Notes under the pieces: generated by a model
The model's database searches: none
Told to the model about the DNA's origin: nothing
The model's input: the letters and a program-made list of their open reading frames with translations, nothing else
Assembly (NCBI RefSeq): GCF_036961565.1
Contig: NZ_JBAMDD010000004.1
Location: 282,008 to 346,007, forward strand
Direction of reading: 5' to 3'
DNA length: 64,000 bases
Source of the DNA: Chitinimonas sp036961565
GTDB lineage: Bacteria; Pseudomonadota; Gammaproteobacteria; Burkholderiales; Chitinimonadaceae
Part shown: one piece after another, positions 53,901-62,172 of the stretch
How the letters are laid out: each line of letters opens with the position of its first letter
Position numbering within the stretch: the first letter of the stretch is position 1
Translations under genes and position numbers: made by a program

Positions 53901-56900
53901 TGCGCGTCTCCGTACCGTCGGCTCGAATTTCCTTCTGTTTGCGACCGAGACCATCTACCTGCCAGGTGGTGGTGAGACCATTGGAGCCAGTCAGGCTGGT
54001 TAGAATGCCATTACGAGCATCCACAGCCCGGATTTCGGTGTGGCCCAGGGCGTTGCCCACTGATTCAGCGAAGCGGCCACGGTTATCGTAGCGGGTAGTT
54101 TCGGAAGCGCGGCTTTCTGCTGCTCCTGTCAACGGATTGGTCCAGCTCAAGGTCTTGATGTTGACCAAGCCGAAGGCATTACCGCTGCGGTCCAGCGTGG
54201 TCACCAGTTTCAGTTTGGCATCGTCTGGTTCTACCGTATCCGTTTTGAGCAAGCCGTAGCTGTCGTAGGTGAACGCCTTGCTGCGGGTCAACGACCTGCC
54301 ATCGGGCAGCGTATTGGTGACAGCGGTGGTATCCATCAGGCCGAAGCGCCAAGGTGCGTCGCCAGCATTGGCCGACTTGTAGGTGTTAACTGTTAGCGTT
54401 GTATAAGCCTTGTTGTCCGCTGCCTTGATGACGGATTCTTGGCGCGTCGCATTACCCCAGTCATCGAACTGGAACGATTGGGTAGTACTACCAAGATCGC
54501 AGCCGTTAGGGTCGTCGCAGAGGTCTCGCTTGATCGTAACTGTGTTGTTCACATGCACGAACCAGGTGCTGTCTTGGTTGGCATGTTTGAGCTCCCTGAC
54601 GGCAGGGTTACTGATCACGTGGGACAGCACCGTGCCATTACCAGCCGTCGTAACAGTCTGCTTAACCATACCCACTTTGGGCCAGGTCTGCTCATAGGTC
54701 GACTGGGTCGTGATATTACTTTGCAGATCCTTCACGCTCTGCTTGGCAAAGCCGAGATTCTTGCGGCCCACCGCATCGCGTAGAACCTGCTCGTAGCGGA
54801 ATTGCGTGGTACGGGTGCCAGCGACACCGTTGTCGCGCTCAATGGTCTTAACCATGACGCCGGGTTGACCAATCTGCTGGGGGTAAGCTGGCCATACCTT
54901 ACGGCGATTCTCATCCTCGACTAAGCGTTGGTAAGTCTCGGCGTCGTCGGCACGGGCGTAATTGATGCTGTCGGCCTGTCCTAGGCCGTTGGTAACACTA
55001 ACGATGCGATCCAAGCCAGGCACAGTAGCAAGGGTGTAGACCTTGGACGTAGTGGGCCAAGTACCACCAGCACTAATGGCACGTAAAATAATGCTAGGTA
55101 CAGCGCTTTCAGGATCGGCATAGAGGCTGGCTGGTTTATGACCAGGCAAACTCGGCACACCACCAGCTACGGGGCGGCAAGCCAGGGTGCGATCACTAAG
55201 ACGGCACAGTCGCAGCTCCGATGTATCGTTCTGATTGTTCACAGCGAGGCGATGCGCAATCAGCAGCGATGCCTGTCCACTGCCTTCGAAGTCGCCAATG
55301 CTGCCTGCAATACTGGTATTGCCCCCTGCAGCACGGTTGCCGTGTCCCCAGCCCTCGCCTGCAGCAAAGCAATCGGCACTGGTTTCGGTATTGAGACAGA
55401 CGTAAGTGGTCTTATCACCATCGTAGAACGCGAAATCCGCTAAGCCGTCACCAGACAAGTCGCCCACCGTACTGGAGCCGGTGTATTCACCCAGAGTATT
55501 CATCTCCTTGTGGCGATGCCCCATCAGAACCTGGCATTCCCAATTGGCCTTGTTCAGGCAAATACGGACATAGCCCAGATGTTCAGATGTCGCGCTGGTA
55601 TGTCGATATGTAACTGAGAAAAGGTCCGAAATCTCACCACGACTAAAGCTGAGTGCGGCAAAGCTATCGTACCTACCCGTAGCCTCGACGCTCCCCAACG
55701 GCGAATCTGCCGGCAACGGCAGATCAACCACTTGCTTATGTGGCTGGCACCGCAGTTGCCCTGCCATCCATACGCAGGCTTGCGACAAGCCACCTGCGGG
55801 ACTCACAACGAGGCTGGGTTTACCAAACGATAGTTGATCGAAGTGGCTGAGGCCTACCGCAGTTGTTTCCGCCAGCTGTAGGTGGGTTTGGATACGCTGG
55901 CATTCAAACACCACACCATCGGTTACATCATCCTTCGCCGTACAATACCCAATAATAGGCATTGCACGGGTAGGGCCGCCTGCAACCGCTGCCAAATACG
56001 GCGACATCAACCAAAGACCATCTCGCGCGTCACCGTTGATCGTGCCTACAGAAATACTCCCAATCGCCTCAGGTGTGGTGACACCAGCAAGGGGAAGCAT
56101 GCCTTCGACTGTACGTCCATCCGACAGCAGCATTCGATACTTGCCGGTAAGGTATTTGGTCGTACTCATTTCTTCCGGCAAAACAGGATAGTTCGGATCA
56201 CAGAATCCGGGCGTGCAGACCTCGTTGCTTTCAAACAGTATCTTATTGGGCTTAGTACCTCCCTCGAAATAACCTTGATCAGGCCCGTATAGTCCCCATA
56301 GTTTCAGGCCCTGTACCGGCGGTGTTACCAGCTCTGGAATCTCCTTCGCCAAGGTAAATCGCAGCTCGGCAGCGGGCTGACCCCATGTAAATGTCGTCTT
56401 GGGCAAGCAGACTGTGGCTTCAGTTGGAGTTCGGCCAGGCGCACATTGCTCCGCCGTCTTCAGCAGGCTGCGGCCGGTACTGGCACTTTGGCTATAATCA
56501 AGGGTGTAGATACTCGCGACAGTGCCACCGATGCCATTGGATTCGGTACCAATCGCCGTGGTAATGGTCTTGAGGCGTTGGGTCTGGTCGGATTTGCTGC
56601 CACCGAAATAACCGTTCTGCACATCGGGTCGTGCTTCATAGGCAAAGCGTACAGCCAGATCAGCACTCTCGCTCGTATTGGCGTTGCTGCCATAACGAAT
56701 TTGCTTGGGGTGATGCTCACCACGAGTAGCATCAAGTTCGTATTCAAACACCAGACGGTTACCCATGGTGTCCTCGCGGCGATCCACTGCCCAACTGACC
56801 GCGGCACCGTCCTGTCGGCCTTGCGCGAGTACATAGCTGGCCGCCTGGCCGTTGAGACCATCCACACCGTAATAAAGTGTCTGCCCTGCCTTGGTTTCGA

Positions 56901-59900
56901 CCTTGAAACCAAGGCGGCCATTGGCGCTGTAACGCGTGATGCGCTGAAAGCTTTCGATCTCGGTGCGGTATTCGGCATCAGTAGCCCAGTAGGCAGCATC
57001 CTTGGTGGCGGCGTCACTCTCGCGGGTGTCGCTGCCGTTTACACGAATCAGGCGCTGGCCGTCGAGGCACAGGCGGTCAGACGTACTGAAGGTGATGCGG
57101 CCTGCAACACCGTCTTGTGCAATGGTGGTTTCGCAGCGATGGATAGATGAGAAGCCGCTCAGGCTCCAACCCAGGCCGGCGATGCCGTTTGCACCGTTGC
57201 TGCTGTAATTCAGACTGAGTGTCGGGGCAACACCCGCGGTACCAGGCGGCACCGCAATGGGCAGATTGTAGATAACTGCGCCGTCATTGCTACCCAGCTC
57301 ACCCGGCAGGGTACCGGCATCGGCGTTGTTCAGATACTTGTCCAGCTCGGCCCCGACAGCAGGCGCAATCGCTACCGGAGTCCCATCATTCGGGACAGTC
57401 CCCGGGACCATCACGGTGATCGCGGTGCCGTTGCTCGCCGTTACTTCAGCTCCATTGGTATAAGCCTTGGCGATAATCTTGTGGCTACCCAATGCGGCAT
57501 CAGTCCAGTTCAGGCTGGCCAGCATGTTGCCGTTGGCGTCGACGGTAAAGCTGGTGACCTTGCCCAACTGCGTGCCGCTGTCGTTACCCCCAAAGAACCT
57601 CACCGTATCGATGGACGTACCTGCCCCTATCCGGGCTTGCAGGCTGATCGCCATGCCTTGGTTAAATTGCGCGCCGGCAGCAGGGCTGGTTAGGCTAATG
57701 CTGCTGCCGCCTTGGCCTGCATCTACATAAACCTTGCGAGCAGCTGCATTCACCACAACACCGTCCGACGTCACCTTGGCAGTGACGATATAGGCGTTGC
57801 TGCGTGCAGCAACGCCGGGCTTAGTGACTGCGTAGGCCGTCGAGTCGTTGCTCTCCTGCACACCCAGCAGCATTTCGCCTTCAAAGTCGAATTCGACCTT
57901 GTCGATGGCGGCTGTGGCGCCGCTGACCTTAGCACGGAAGAAGAGGCTGGCGCCGTTCGTACCTGCGTTCATGCGAGCGTTGTCGTTGGGGGTGGTAAAG
58001 CCCACCTCCAGCGCGCCGGGCAACTGGCAGGCGCCGGCGGTGCAGCTGAGCTTCGTGGGCTGGCGGCCTTCGGTGGTGGGCAGGCCATAGAGATACAGTG
58101 GGGCTTTGCCGCCAGTGTTGCCTGCGGTGATGTCCACTTCAAACTTGTGGGCGCTGGTGCCGCTCTGGCACTGGGCGTTGATGGCGCCGTTGTCGTTGTC
58201 CGCTTGATTGGCGGTGGCGCTGCCGATCAGTTCGCTGCCGGCTTGGCCGAGTTCGGCTTGCTTAGCGACATGCACGGCGACAGGAGTATCGGTGCCTGTG
58301 TCACAGGCCCAGCCACGCAGCAGGAGCTTGCCACCGTCGCGGTAGAGGCCGTCGACCTGGCCAGTGATGGGGCCGACAGGACGTTGCTGTACCTGGATGG
58401 TGGTGTTGGCGGATTGGGTGTGTGATTCGCCGTTGATGCGGTAATACAAGCGAGCACGCAGGTCGTAGCTGCCCAACGTGGTGGGAATCCAGCTATGACT
58501 GTAGATACCGTTGGCATCCGTCACGCCATCGGCAATGGCGGTGTACTGGTAGACGTTTTGCGCGTTTGGGGTGCCCAGCTCGAACACAAGCCGTTCCACT
58601 TGACCGGCGCCGTCAAGCAGCTTGGCCTTGAGAATAACGGCCTGGCCTTGGGTAAGCGGATTGAAGCCTTGTGCATTGGGCAGTGGTTGCAGCAGTTGAA
58701 CGCCGAGGCCAGCCTTGACGCGGAAGAAGGTCTGGGCCTTGCTGAGCCAGGGGAAAGTGGTACCGTTATTGCCACGGGCGAGGAATTGAACGTAGTACGT
58801 GCCCAGTGGGGGTGCAGCCCAGGTATAGGTGTAGCGGCCGCCACCTTGGTGGGTTGCCTGGCCGACGACAGGGTTGCTGGCCCAGAAGTTGTTATCAACA
58901 TCGTTGGTGCCGACGCTGACATCGACGTGAGTCATCTGTGCGAGATACCCGTCGATCTTGGCTTCGAAGGTAATGGCGGCGGGTGGGCCGAAGTATTCCT
59001 GACCCATTTGCGGGGCGACGAGCTGAATGGTGGGTACACCGGCGCCAGCGACGACCTTGACGGTCTTGATGGGGCTGCGGCCCAGGCCAGCGCCGCCATC
59101 GACTGCGACGGCTTGAAGGGTGTGTATGCCCAGCGGGATGGGCAGCGTGACGCTGTAGTCGGCGGTGGGGCTGTTGATATCCTTGGCGTTGACTTCGACG
59201 CCGTCCATCAGGATGGCGATACGGCCGATTTGGTTGAGGGTGCCGGTGACGATGCCGGCGTCGTTGGCTTTGACCTTGAAGAGGACGTTGACGGTTGCGC
59301 CGTTACCGGCACCGTAGACGGTCTGGCTGTTGAGGCTGTCGAGTTCGACAACGGGCAGCGGATTGCCGGTGAGGGTGATGGCGGCGCTGTCACCGATGCC
59401 GCCTTGGTTGTCTTGGGCGCGGGCGCTGAGTTTGTAGTGGCCGCCTTCGGCTGGGATCACCCAGTCGGCGCGCCATAGGTTACCGACCTTGGTGCCATCG
59501 ACGGTAATGGCATTGCCACCAGCGACGGGCTGCAGGACGAAACTGACTAGGCTGACAGCACCGTCGGTATCGCTAGCGGTGGCTTCGAAGCGGACGTTGC
59601 GTGCAGCGCTATCTTCAAGCTGACGGAAGATATCAGTAGTGGGCTGGCTCAGTTGCACCGTGGGGAAGAGGTTGCCCTTGACGGTGATGGTCTGGCTGCC
59701 GCTCACATAAACACCATACATCAGGTCAGTGGCACGCACTTTGACCACATAGGTGCCGGGTAGCGGTGTCCAGGTGTAGTCGAGCCGCATATCGCGTTTC
59801 GCGGCACCATCGCTGGTAGCAATGACCGTGTCGTTGGCGAGAAACTCCAGCCTGGCGACTTGGCCGGGATTGAATTGCGCATCAGGCCCGGCCAGCGGGC

Positions 59901-61050
59901 TAGGATCGGTGGCTGTGGCGGTGAGGGTGATCGAGGCCTTGCCATTGGCACCGGTCTGTAATGTGCCGGATGGACTGGCGGTGAAGCTGGCGGTGGGGGC
60001 CAGGTTAAGGTAGATCCGTGCCTTGGCGGAGTCGGTATAGACGTTCCGGTCGTCGTAGACACGGGCGTAGACTTCGTAATGGCCGCCTGTGCCCATGGTG
60101 GATTTGGCCCAGTTGGCGGTGACGATCTTGCTGGTGCCGCTGACGTTTTGGGTGTTGATCGTCTTGGATTCACCCGTGACGCGGTTGACAGCGTAGAACT
60201 CAACCTTCTTGATCGCGACATCATCGGAGGCTTCGACTTCGATTTTTACGGCACTGAGGGCATCGAGCTGGATTAGATCGCCTTCCTTGGGGCTGAGCAG
60301 CTTGCTTTCGGGGGGCTGCGGACCATTGACCTTGACGGTTTGCGTGGCGATGCCTACGCCACCGAGAATATCTTTGGCACGTACTTCGATTGACCAGACG
60401 CCTGCAGCCAGTTGCAGGGGGGTGAACGTGGTGGTCATATTGTTCGACCCCGAGGCGGGGTTGGATTTAGCTTCTACCTGACTGCCATTGACGAACAACT
60501 CCATACGACCGACGTGGTTGTAGTAACCCAGCGTTACGCCCGAGTCGACAGCGGTGGCCTTGACGGTGACCGTGGCGGTCTTGCCTTCGGCAACGGTGTA
60601 GGTGGTGGGGTTGATCGTGAGCGTGACGGCGGGGGGTGGATTGCCGTAGATAGTGTGGATGGCGGACGAGGCGGAGAGGCCCTTGTCGTCCGTGACCACG
60701 GCTTGAACAGTAACGGCGCCGCCAGCATCGCGGAAGCTCCAGTTGGCTGTCCAGTTGTTGCCGGTTGCGGGCGCGGTCGCAGCGACTTCTTCAACCGCTG
60801 CGGATTGCCCTGGCTTGATGATGAATTTGACGCTACCGATCTTGCCCTCTGGATCGGTGGCACGCGCACTCAGCGCAACATTGCGGTTACCTGAGCTGTA
60901 GTTGTAGTAGGACGTATCTAGTGGGGAGACAAGGCCGACGGTAGGTGCCTGATTGGCCCATGCTGAGCTGTAAATCACCATCAATATGATGCCAGCAATG
61001 GATAAGCGCGCGCGCAGTGAGCGCACCAGATCAACGTATGCAGTGGGCAT
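50923..61050 (-). CDS. Giant Sec-exported Rhs/YD-repeat protein with Ig-like repeats and Gly-rich tail (Rhs1)
   Basis: The 3375-residue protein has the same layout as Rhs2: signal peptide (to about residue 33, IYSSAWANQ), Ig-like repeats to about 1230 (GKIGSVKFIIKPG, IKKVEFYAVNR, HYEVYARVYDD), an SpvB-like part near 1250-1330 (LPIAVPPGTAGVAPTLSLNY, GLGWSLSGFSSIHRC), sparse FG-GAP-like units (GDLSGDGLADFAFYDGD), a long YD-repeat shell and the core ending about 3112 (GFTGHEMLEELDLVHMNGRI, ARFMSADPLIQDPEHSQSYN, DPTGFAG). The tail (3113-3375) has CEGEGCSIKG, a Ser/Thr/Asn-rich stretch, then beta-rich Gly repeats (VSAEVAVGYGPGFVGKISIS, GLAGSAALGLGMGAAVTSTV) that resemble no toxin I know. GGGGAGGG precedes the ATG. 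Confidence 0.85.
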   Translation of the reverse strand: MPTAYVDLVRSLRARLSIAGIILMVIYSSAWANQAPTVGLVSPLDTSYYNYSSGNRNVALSARATDPEGKIGSVKFIIKPGQSAAVEEVAATAPATGNNWTANWSFRDAGGAVTVQAVVTDDKGLSASSAIHTIYGNPPPAVTLTINPTTYTVAEGKTATVTVKATAVDSGVTLGYYNHVGRMELFVNGSQVEAKSNPASGSNNMTTTFTPLQLAAGVWSIEVRAKDILGGVGIATQTVKVNGPQPPESKLLSPKEGDLIQLDALSAVKIEVEASDDVAIKKVEFYAVNRVTGESKTINTQNVSGTSKIVTANWAKSTMGTGGHYEVYARVYDDRNVYTDSAKARIYLNLAPTASFTASPSGTLQTGANGKASITLTATATDPSPLAGPDAQFNPGQVARLEFLANDTVIATSDGAAKRDMRLDYTWTPLPGTYVVKVRATDLMYGVYVSGSQTITVKGNLFPTVQLSQPTTDIFRQLEDSAARNVRFEATASDTDGAVSLVSFVLQPVAGGNAITVDGTKVGNLWRADWVIPAEGGHYKLSARAQDNQGGIGDSAAITLTGNPLPVVELDSLNSQTVYGAGNGATVNVLFKVKANDAGIVTGTLNQIGRIAILMDGVEVNAKDINSPTADYSVTLPIPLGIHTLQAVAVDGGAGLGRSPIKTVKVVAGAGVPTIQLVAPQMGQEYFGPPAAITFEAKIDGYLAQMTHVDVSVGTNDVDNNFWASNPVVGQATHQGGGRYTYTWAAPPLGTYYVQFLARGNNGTTFPWLSKAQTFFRVKAGLGVQLLQPLPNAQGFNPLTQGQAVILKAKLLDGAGQVERLVFELGTPNAQNVYQYTAIADGVTDANGIYSHSWIPTTLGSYDLRARLYYRINGESHTQSANTTIQVQQRPVGPITGQVDGLYRDGGKLLLRGWACDTGTDTPVAVHVAKQAELGQAGSELIGSATANQADNDNGAINAQCQSGTSAHKFEVDITAGNTGGKAPLYLYGLPTTEGRQPTKLSCTAGACQLPGALEVGFTTPNDNARMNAGTNGASLFFRAKVSGATAAIDKVEFDFEGEMLLGVQESNDSTAYAVTKPGVAARSNAYIVTAKVTSDGVVVNAAARKVYVDAGQGGSSISLTSPAAGAQFNQGMAISLQARIGAGTSIDTVRFFGGNDSGTQLGKVTSFTVDANGNMLASLNWTDAALGSHKIIAKAYTNGAEVTASNGTAITVMVPGTVPNDGTPVAIAPAVGAELDKYLNNADAGTLPGELGSNDGAVIYNLPIAVPPGTAGVAPTLSLNYSSNGANGIAGLGWSLSGFSSIHRCETTIAQDGVAGRITFSTSDRLCLDGQRLIRVNGSDTRESDAATKDAAYWATDAEYRTEIESFQRITRYSANGRLGFKVETKAGQTLYYGVDGLNGQAASYVLAQGRQDGAAVSWAVDRREDTMGNRLVFEYELDATRGEHHPKQIRYGSNANTSESADLAVRFAYEARPDVQNGYFGGSKSDQTQRLKTITTAIGTESNGIGGTVASIYTLDYSQSASTGRSLLKTAEQCAPGRTPTEATVCLPKTTFTWGQPAAELRFTLAKEIPELVTPPVQGLKLWGLYGPDQGYFEGGTKPNKILFESNEVCTPGFCDPNYPVLPEEMSTTKYLTGKYRMLLSDGRTVEGMLPLAGVTTPEAIGSISVGTINGDARDGLWLMSPYLAAVAGGPTRAMPIIGYCTAKDDVTDGVVFECQRIQTHLQLAETTAVGLSHFDQLSFGKPSLVVSPAGGLSQACVWMAGQLRCQPHKQVVDLPLPADSPLGSVEATGRYDSFAALSFSRGEISDLFSVTYRHTSATSEHLGYVRICLNKANWECQVLMGHRHKEMNTLGEYTGSSTVGDLSGDGLADFAFYDGDKTTYVCLNTETSADCFAAGEGWGHGNRAAGGNTSIAGSIGDFEGSGQASLLIAHRLAVNNQNDTSELRLCRLSDRTLACRPVAGGVPSLPGHKPASLYADPESAVPSIILRAISAGGTWPTTSKVYTLATVPGLDRIVSVTNGLGQADSINYARADDAETYQRLVEDENRRKVWPAYPQQIGQPGVMVKTIERDNGVAGTRTTQFRYEQVLRDAVGRKNLGFAKQSVKDLQSNITTQSTYEQTWPKVGMVKQTVTTAGNGTVLSHVISNPAVRELKHANQDSTWFVHVNNTVTIKRDLCDDPNGCDLGSTTQSFQFDDWGNATRQESVIKAADNKAYTTLTVNTYKSANAGDAPWRFGLMDTTAVTNTLPDGRSLTRSKAFTYDSYGLLKTDTVEPDDAKLKLVTTLDRSGNAFGLVNIKTLSWTNPLTGAAESRASETTRYDNRGRFAESVGNALGHTEIRAVDARNGILTSLTGSNGLTTTWQVDGLGRKQKEIRADGTETRIYSKVCGVGCPSDLGAKLVSWTDSFKGTDRIGVPTLAFSDHEGRVLRTQGWSFDGTVVHTDSRYDTLGRIWEVDQPHFVGTGAILASRKSYDALDRVKVVTTLDEQGREKTATTSYAGLIVTDTNAKGHTRIAQRNVLGQLVQSTDAKQGVTAYGRDPFGNLDMVTDPVGNVVKIAYNRLGHKTDLHDPDLGWVHYDVDPIGQVLQQISPKQRKAALGKPVAEQALHYTRFQFDTLGRMTARLEPDLTSRWIYDQPEGTPAGSGDNLACTARKSCGLLVEAYTFTEQGKDYSRSHGYDNLGRPNRTEALLGSTRYSRETQYDAWGRAAVSRQQRGSQSAKQYDQRYNAYGYLARVERGNTVLWQAEKQDAVNRVLEASLGGALTQLQTYNRYTGLPDDATLKNSQNQTLLFEDYQYDVLGNMSQRSQQWLDHAGFSELFGYDDLNRLTSAHVAGKVQQTYQYNAVGNLLNKTGVGTGDYVYPGKTTDPQQAITRPHAVQSIPGYGSFSYDDNGNLDRVTKANGQGSRVLTWTSFDMPQQLSKGSVWSKFVYGPEHQRVRQERSDGSVVWYAEGMEVETRGNTTKVKTYWPASLGLEVDQYEGNQAQGETKQHWTHRDRLGSVIAITDAQGKLTEKFAYDAWGKRRSLDGSNTPEELESALEGVVDNKGFTGHEMLEELDLVHMNGRIYEPLVARFMSADPLIQDPEHSQSYNRYSYVWNNPTNLTDPTGFAGVGSEKQKITPAPKKQEKPCEGEGCSIKGAKAVVVKVNGNGTVTVKAIGQNGKIFASATMSRANNASLSANNTASTLTEENLLAIDQSKSPYKQESTGEKLLNQYSSVSIPQCTSEACTKMTKHIAIASRIGGVSADFTREDYKEIITAGIQKVGVSAEVAVGYGPGFVGKISISTSGVQRYFGTGRVVGMEVSAALKGDFGDTDGITTEAGVSVAGTSFSASYSERGGLAGSAALGLGMGAAVTSTVGYTTNTEWKDLLK
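51764..51807. repeat. 44-bp stretch in rhs1 identical to rhs2 (32118-32161)
   Basis: Same-orientation copy of the core sequence coding LIQDPEHSQSYNRY; the two copies are direct repeats about 19.6 kb apart, flanking the secretion operon. Confidence 0.85.
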
Positions 61051-61162
61051 ACGCCCTCCCCTAGTAAATCTTATGTAATTAGATCAGTACCGTAGCGCCC
61101 AAGCCAGCCGCCACGACGAAACAAAGCGCGCGAATTTATACGATTAGGGTATTTCAACGCAA

Positions 61163-61465
61163 GTGTTTGTTTGTCAATGCAAACAGGCTTTGTTGCACAA
61201 CTCTCTGAGGCGATCATCCGACGGCACGCGAGTTCGGAACGAGGTGCTACGTGTGATGCGCCGACTGTGCCCAGCGATCTGGCAATGCTGGAACGGCTAC
61301 CACCGGCGCAGCCTGATCAAAGCCAAGATGCGCCGCTTCAAGTTGCTGGGTGAACGGGTGAAAGCGCGAACGTTTGAGCGACAGGTGGCCGAACTGCAAG
61401 TCCGCCCCGCCTTGCTCAACCGGTTCACCCAGTTGGGTACACCGGTGACGGTGCGTATGGCGTAA
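61163..61465 (+). pseudogene. Truncated IS5-family transposase (C-terminal part)
   Basis: The last 75 residues of the frame (WQCWNGYHRRSLIKAKMRRF, KLLGERVKARTFERQVAEL, RPALLNRFTQLGTPVTVR) match the C-terminus of IS5-family transposases. The DDE catalytic parts are missing, so it is inactive. GGCTTTGTTGCACAA just upstream (about 61187) resembles an IS end. It marks the right edge of the Rhs cargo and may be the scar of its arrival. Confidence 0.7.
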
Positions 61466-61491
61466 ATCCGCCAAGGGTTCAGGGAAGCCTG

Positions 61492-61656
61492 CTAGTCATC
61501 AGTACTTCCCTTTTCTTTCTTCAATAGCATCAATGACTCCGGGTCAATTAGCAGACCTACTCTGGCCGCTTTTGTAGCCTGCTCTTCTGCCTGACGGGAG
61601 AGTTGCCGGTAGTAGTTTGCCTCAGCTTCTGCGGGCGGGATCAAACGTAGATTGCG
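61492..61656 (-). pseudogene. 3' remnant of a small charged protein
   Basis: Fifty-four codons open from a stop at 61657, with no ATG start: LIPPAEAEANYYRQLSRQAE then ARVGLLIDPESLMLLKKEKG. Codon use looks real, and the frame ends normally at 61492. It is probably the tail of a gene cut by the IS5 event; an internal TTG start (61644) cannot be excluded. Confidence 0.35.
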
Positions 61657-61684
61657 CTAGCTAAGTGTTAGAGCAAAAAACATG

Positions 61685-61733
61685 TGCTGCATATTGCCCA
61701 CGACGCCATCAGCGTCGTGGGCAATATGCAGCA
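61685..61733 (-). terminator. Terminator of the int-hns operon
   Basis: Perfect 22-bp arms (TGCTGCATATTGCCCACGAC...) with a five-base loop CATCA, followed on the minus strand by CATG and six T residues. It lies about 100 bp after the H-NS-like gene. Confidence 0.75.
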
Positions 61734-61831
61734 GCCAATACTATTCAAACCAAGCCGCATCCATCATCAAGCTCAAGTGTCAGTTGCTGAAAGACTACCC
61801 ACACGCATGATTCACTTCATGCAAACAGGGC

Positions 61832-62161
61832 TCAGGCAGCCAAGTCCTCCAGCTTGCCCCCGCTTGCAAGATGCGCGACTACCCAAGCAGGCTTGCGACC
61901 CCTTCCCGTCCATTCCTGGCCAGGCCCTGAACGGTATTTGACAGCCACTGGCGCACGAGGCTGTTTGACAGCTTTGGCGCTGCCGATCAGATCGTGAAGA
62001 TCAAATCCCCTGTCGACAGCGAGTTGCTTCAGTTCTTGCACCACTTTGCGGCGCTCTTCGGCTTGGCGGTGAGGAATCTCTGCGACGAGTTTCTTCTCCA
62101 ACTCGACGAGCTCATTCAGTGTCAGTTTGCTCAAATCAGGATTGTTCACGTCAATTTTCAT
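61832..62161 (-). CDS. H-NS family nucleoid-associated protein
   Basis: The 109-residue protein has an N-terminal coiled coil for dimerisation (LTLNELVELEKKLVAEIPHR, AEERRKVVQELKQLA) and a C-terminal H-NS DNA-binding domain with YRSGPGQEWTGRGRKPAWV, containing the core loop RGRKP. It probably binds AT-rich DNA and silences island genes. AAGGA precedes the ATG. It starts 11 bp after the integrase stop, so the two are likely co-transcribed. Confidence 0.9.
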   Translation of the reverse strand: MKIDVNNPDLSKLTLNELVELEKKLVAEIPHRQAEERRKVVQELKQLAVDRGFDLHDLIGSAKAVKQPRAPVAVKYRSGPGQEWTGRGRKPAWVVAHLASGGKLEDLAA

Positions 62162-62172
62162 CAGCTTGTTCC

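Noticed and set aside
31208..61050. Reading the Rhs genes as T6SS effectors
   Set aside because: Both have signal peptides and no PAAR, VgrG or other T6SS gene is in the window.
61163..61465. Complete insertion sequence
   Set aside because: Only the transposase C-terminus is present; no intact inverted ends or target duplication could be found.
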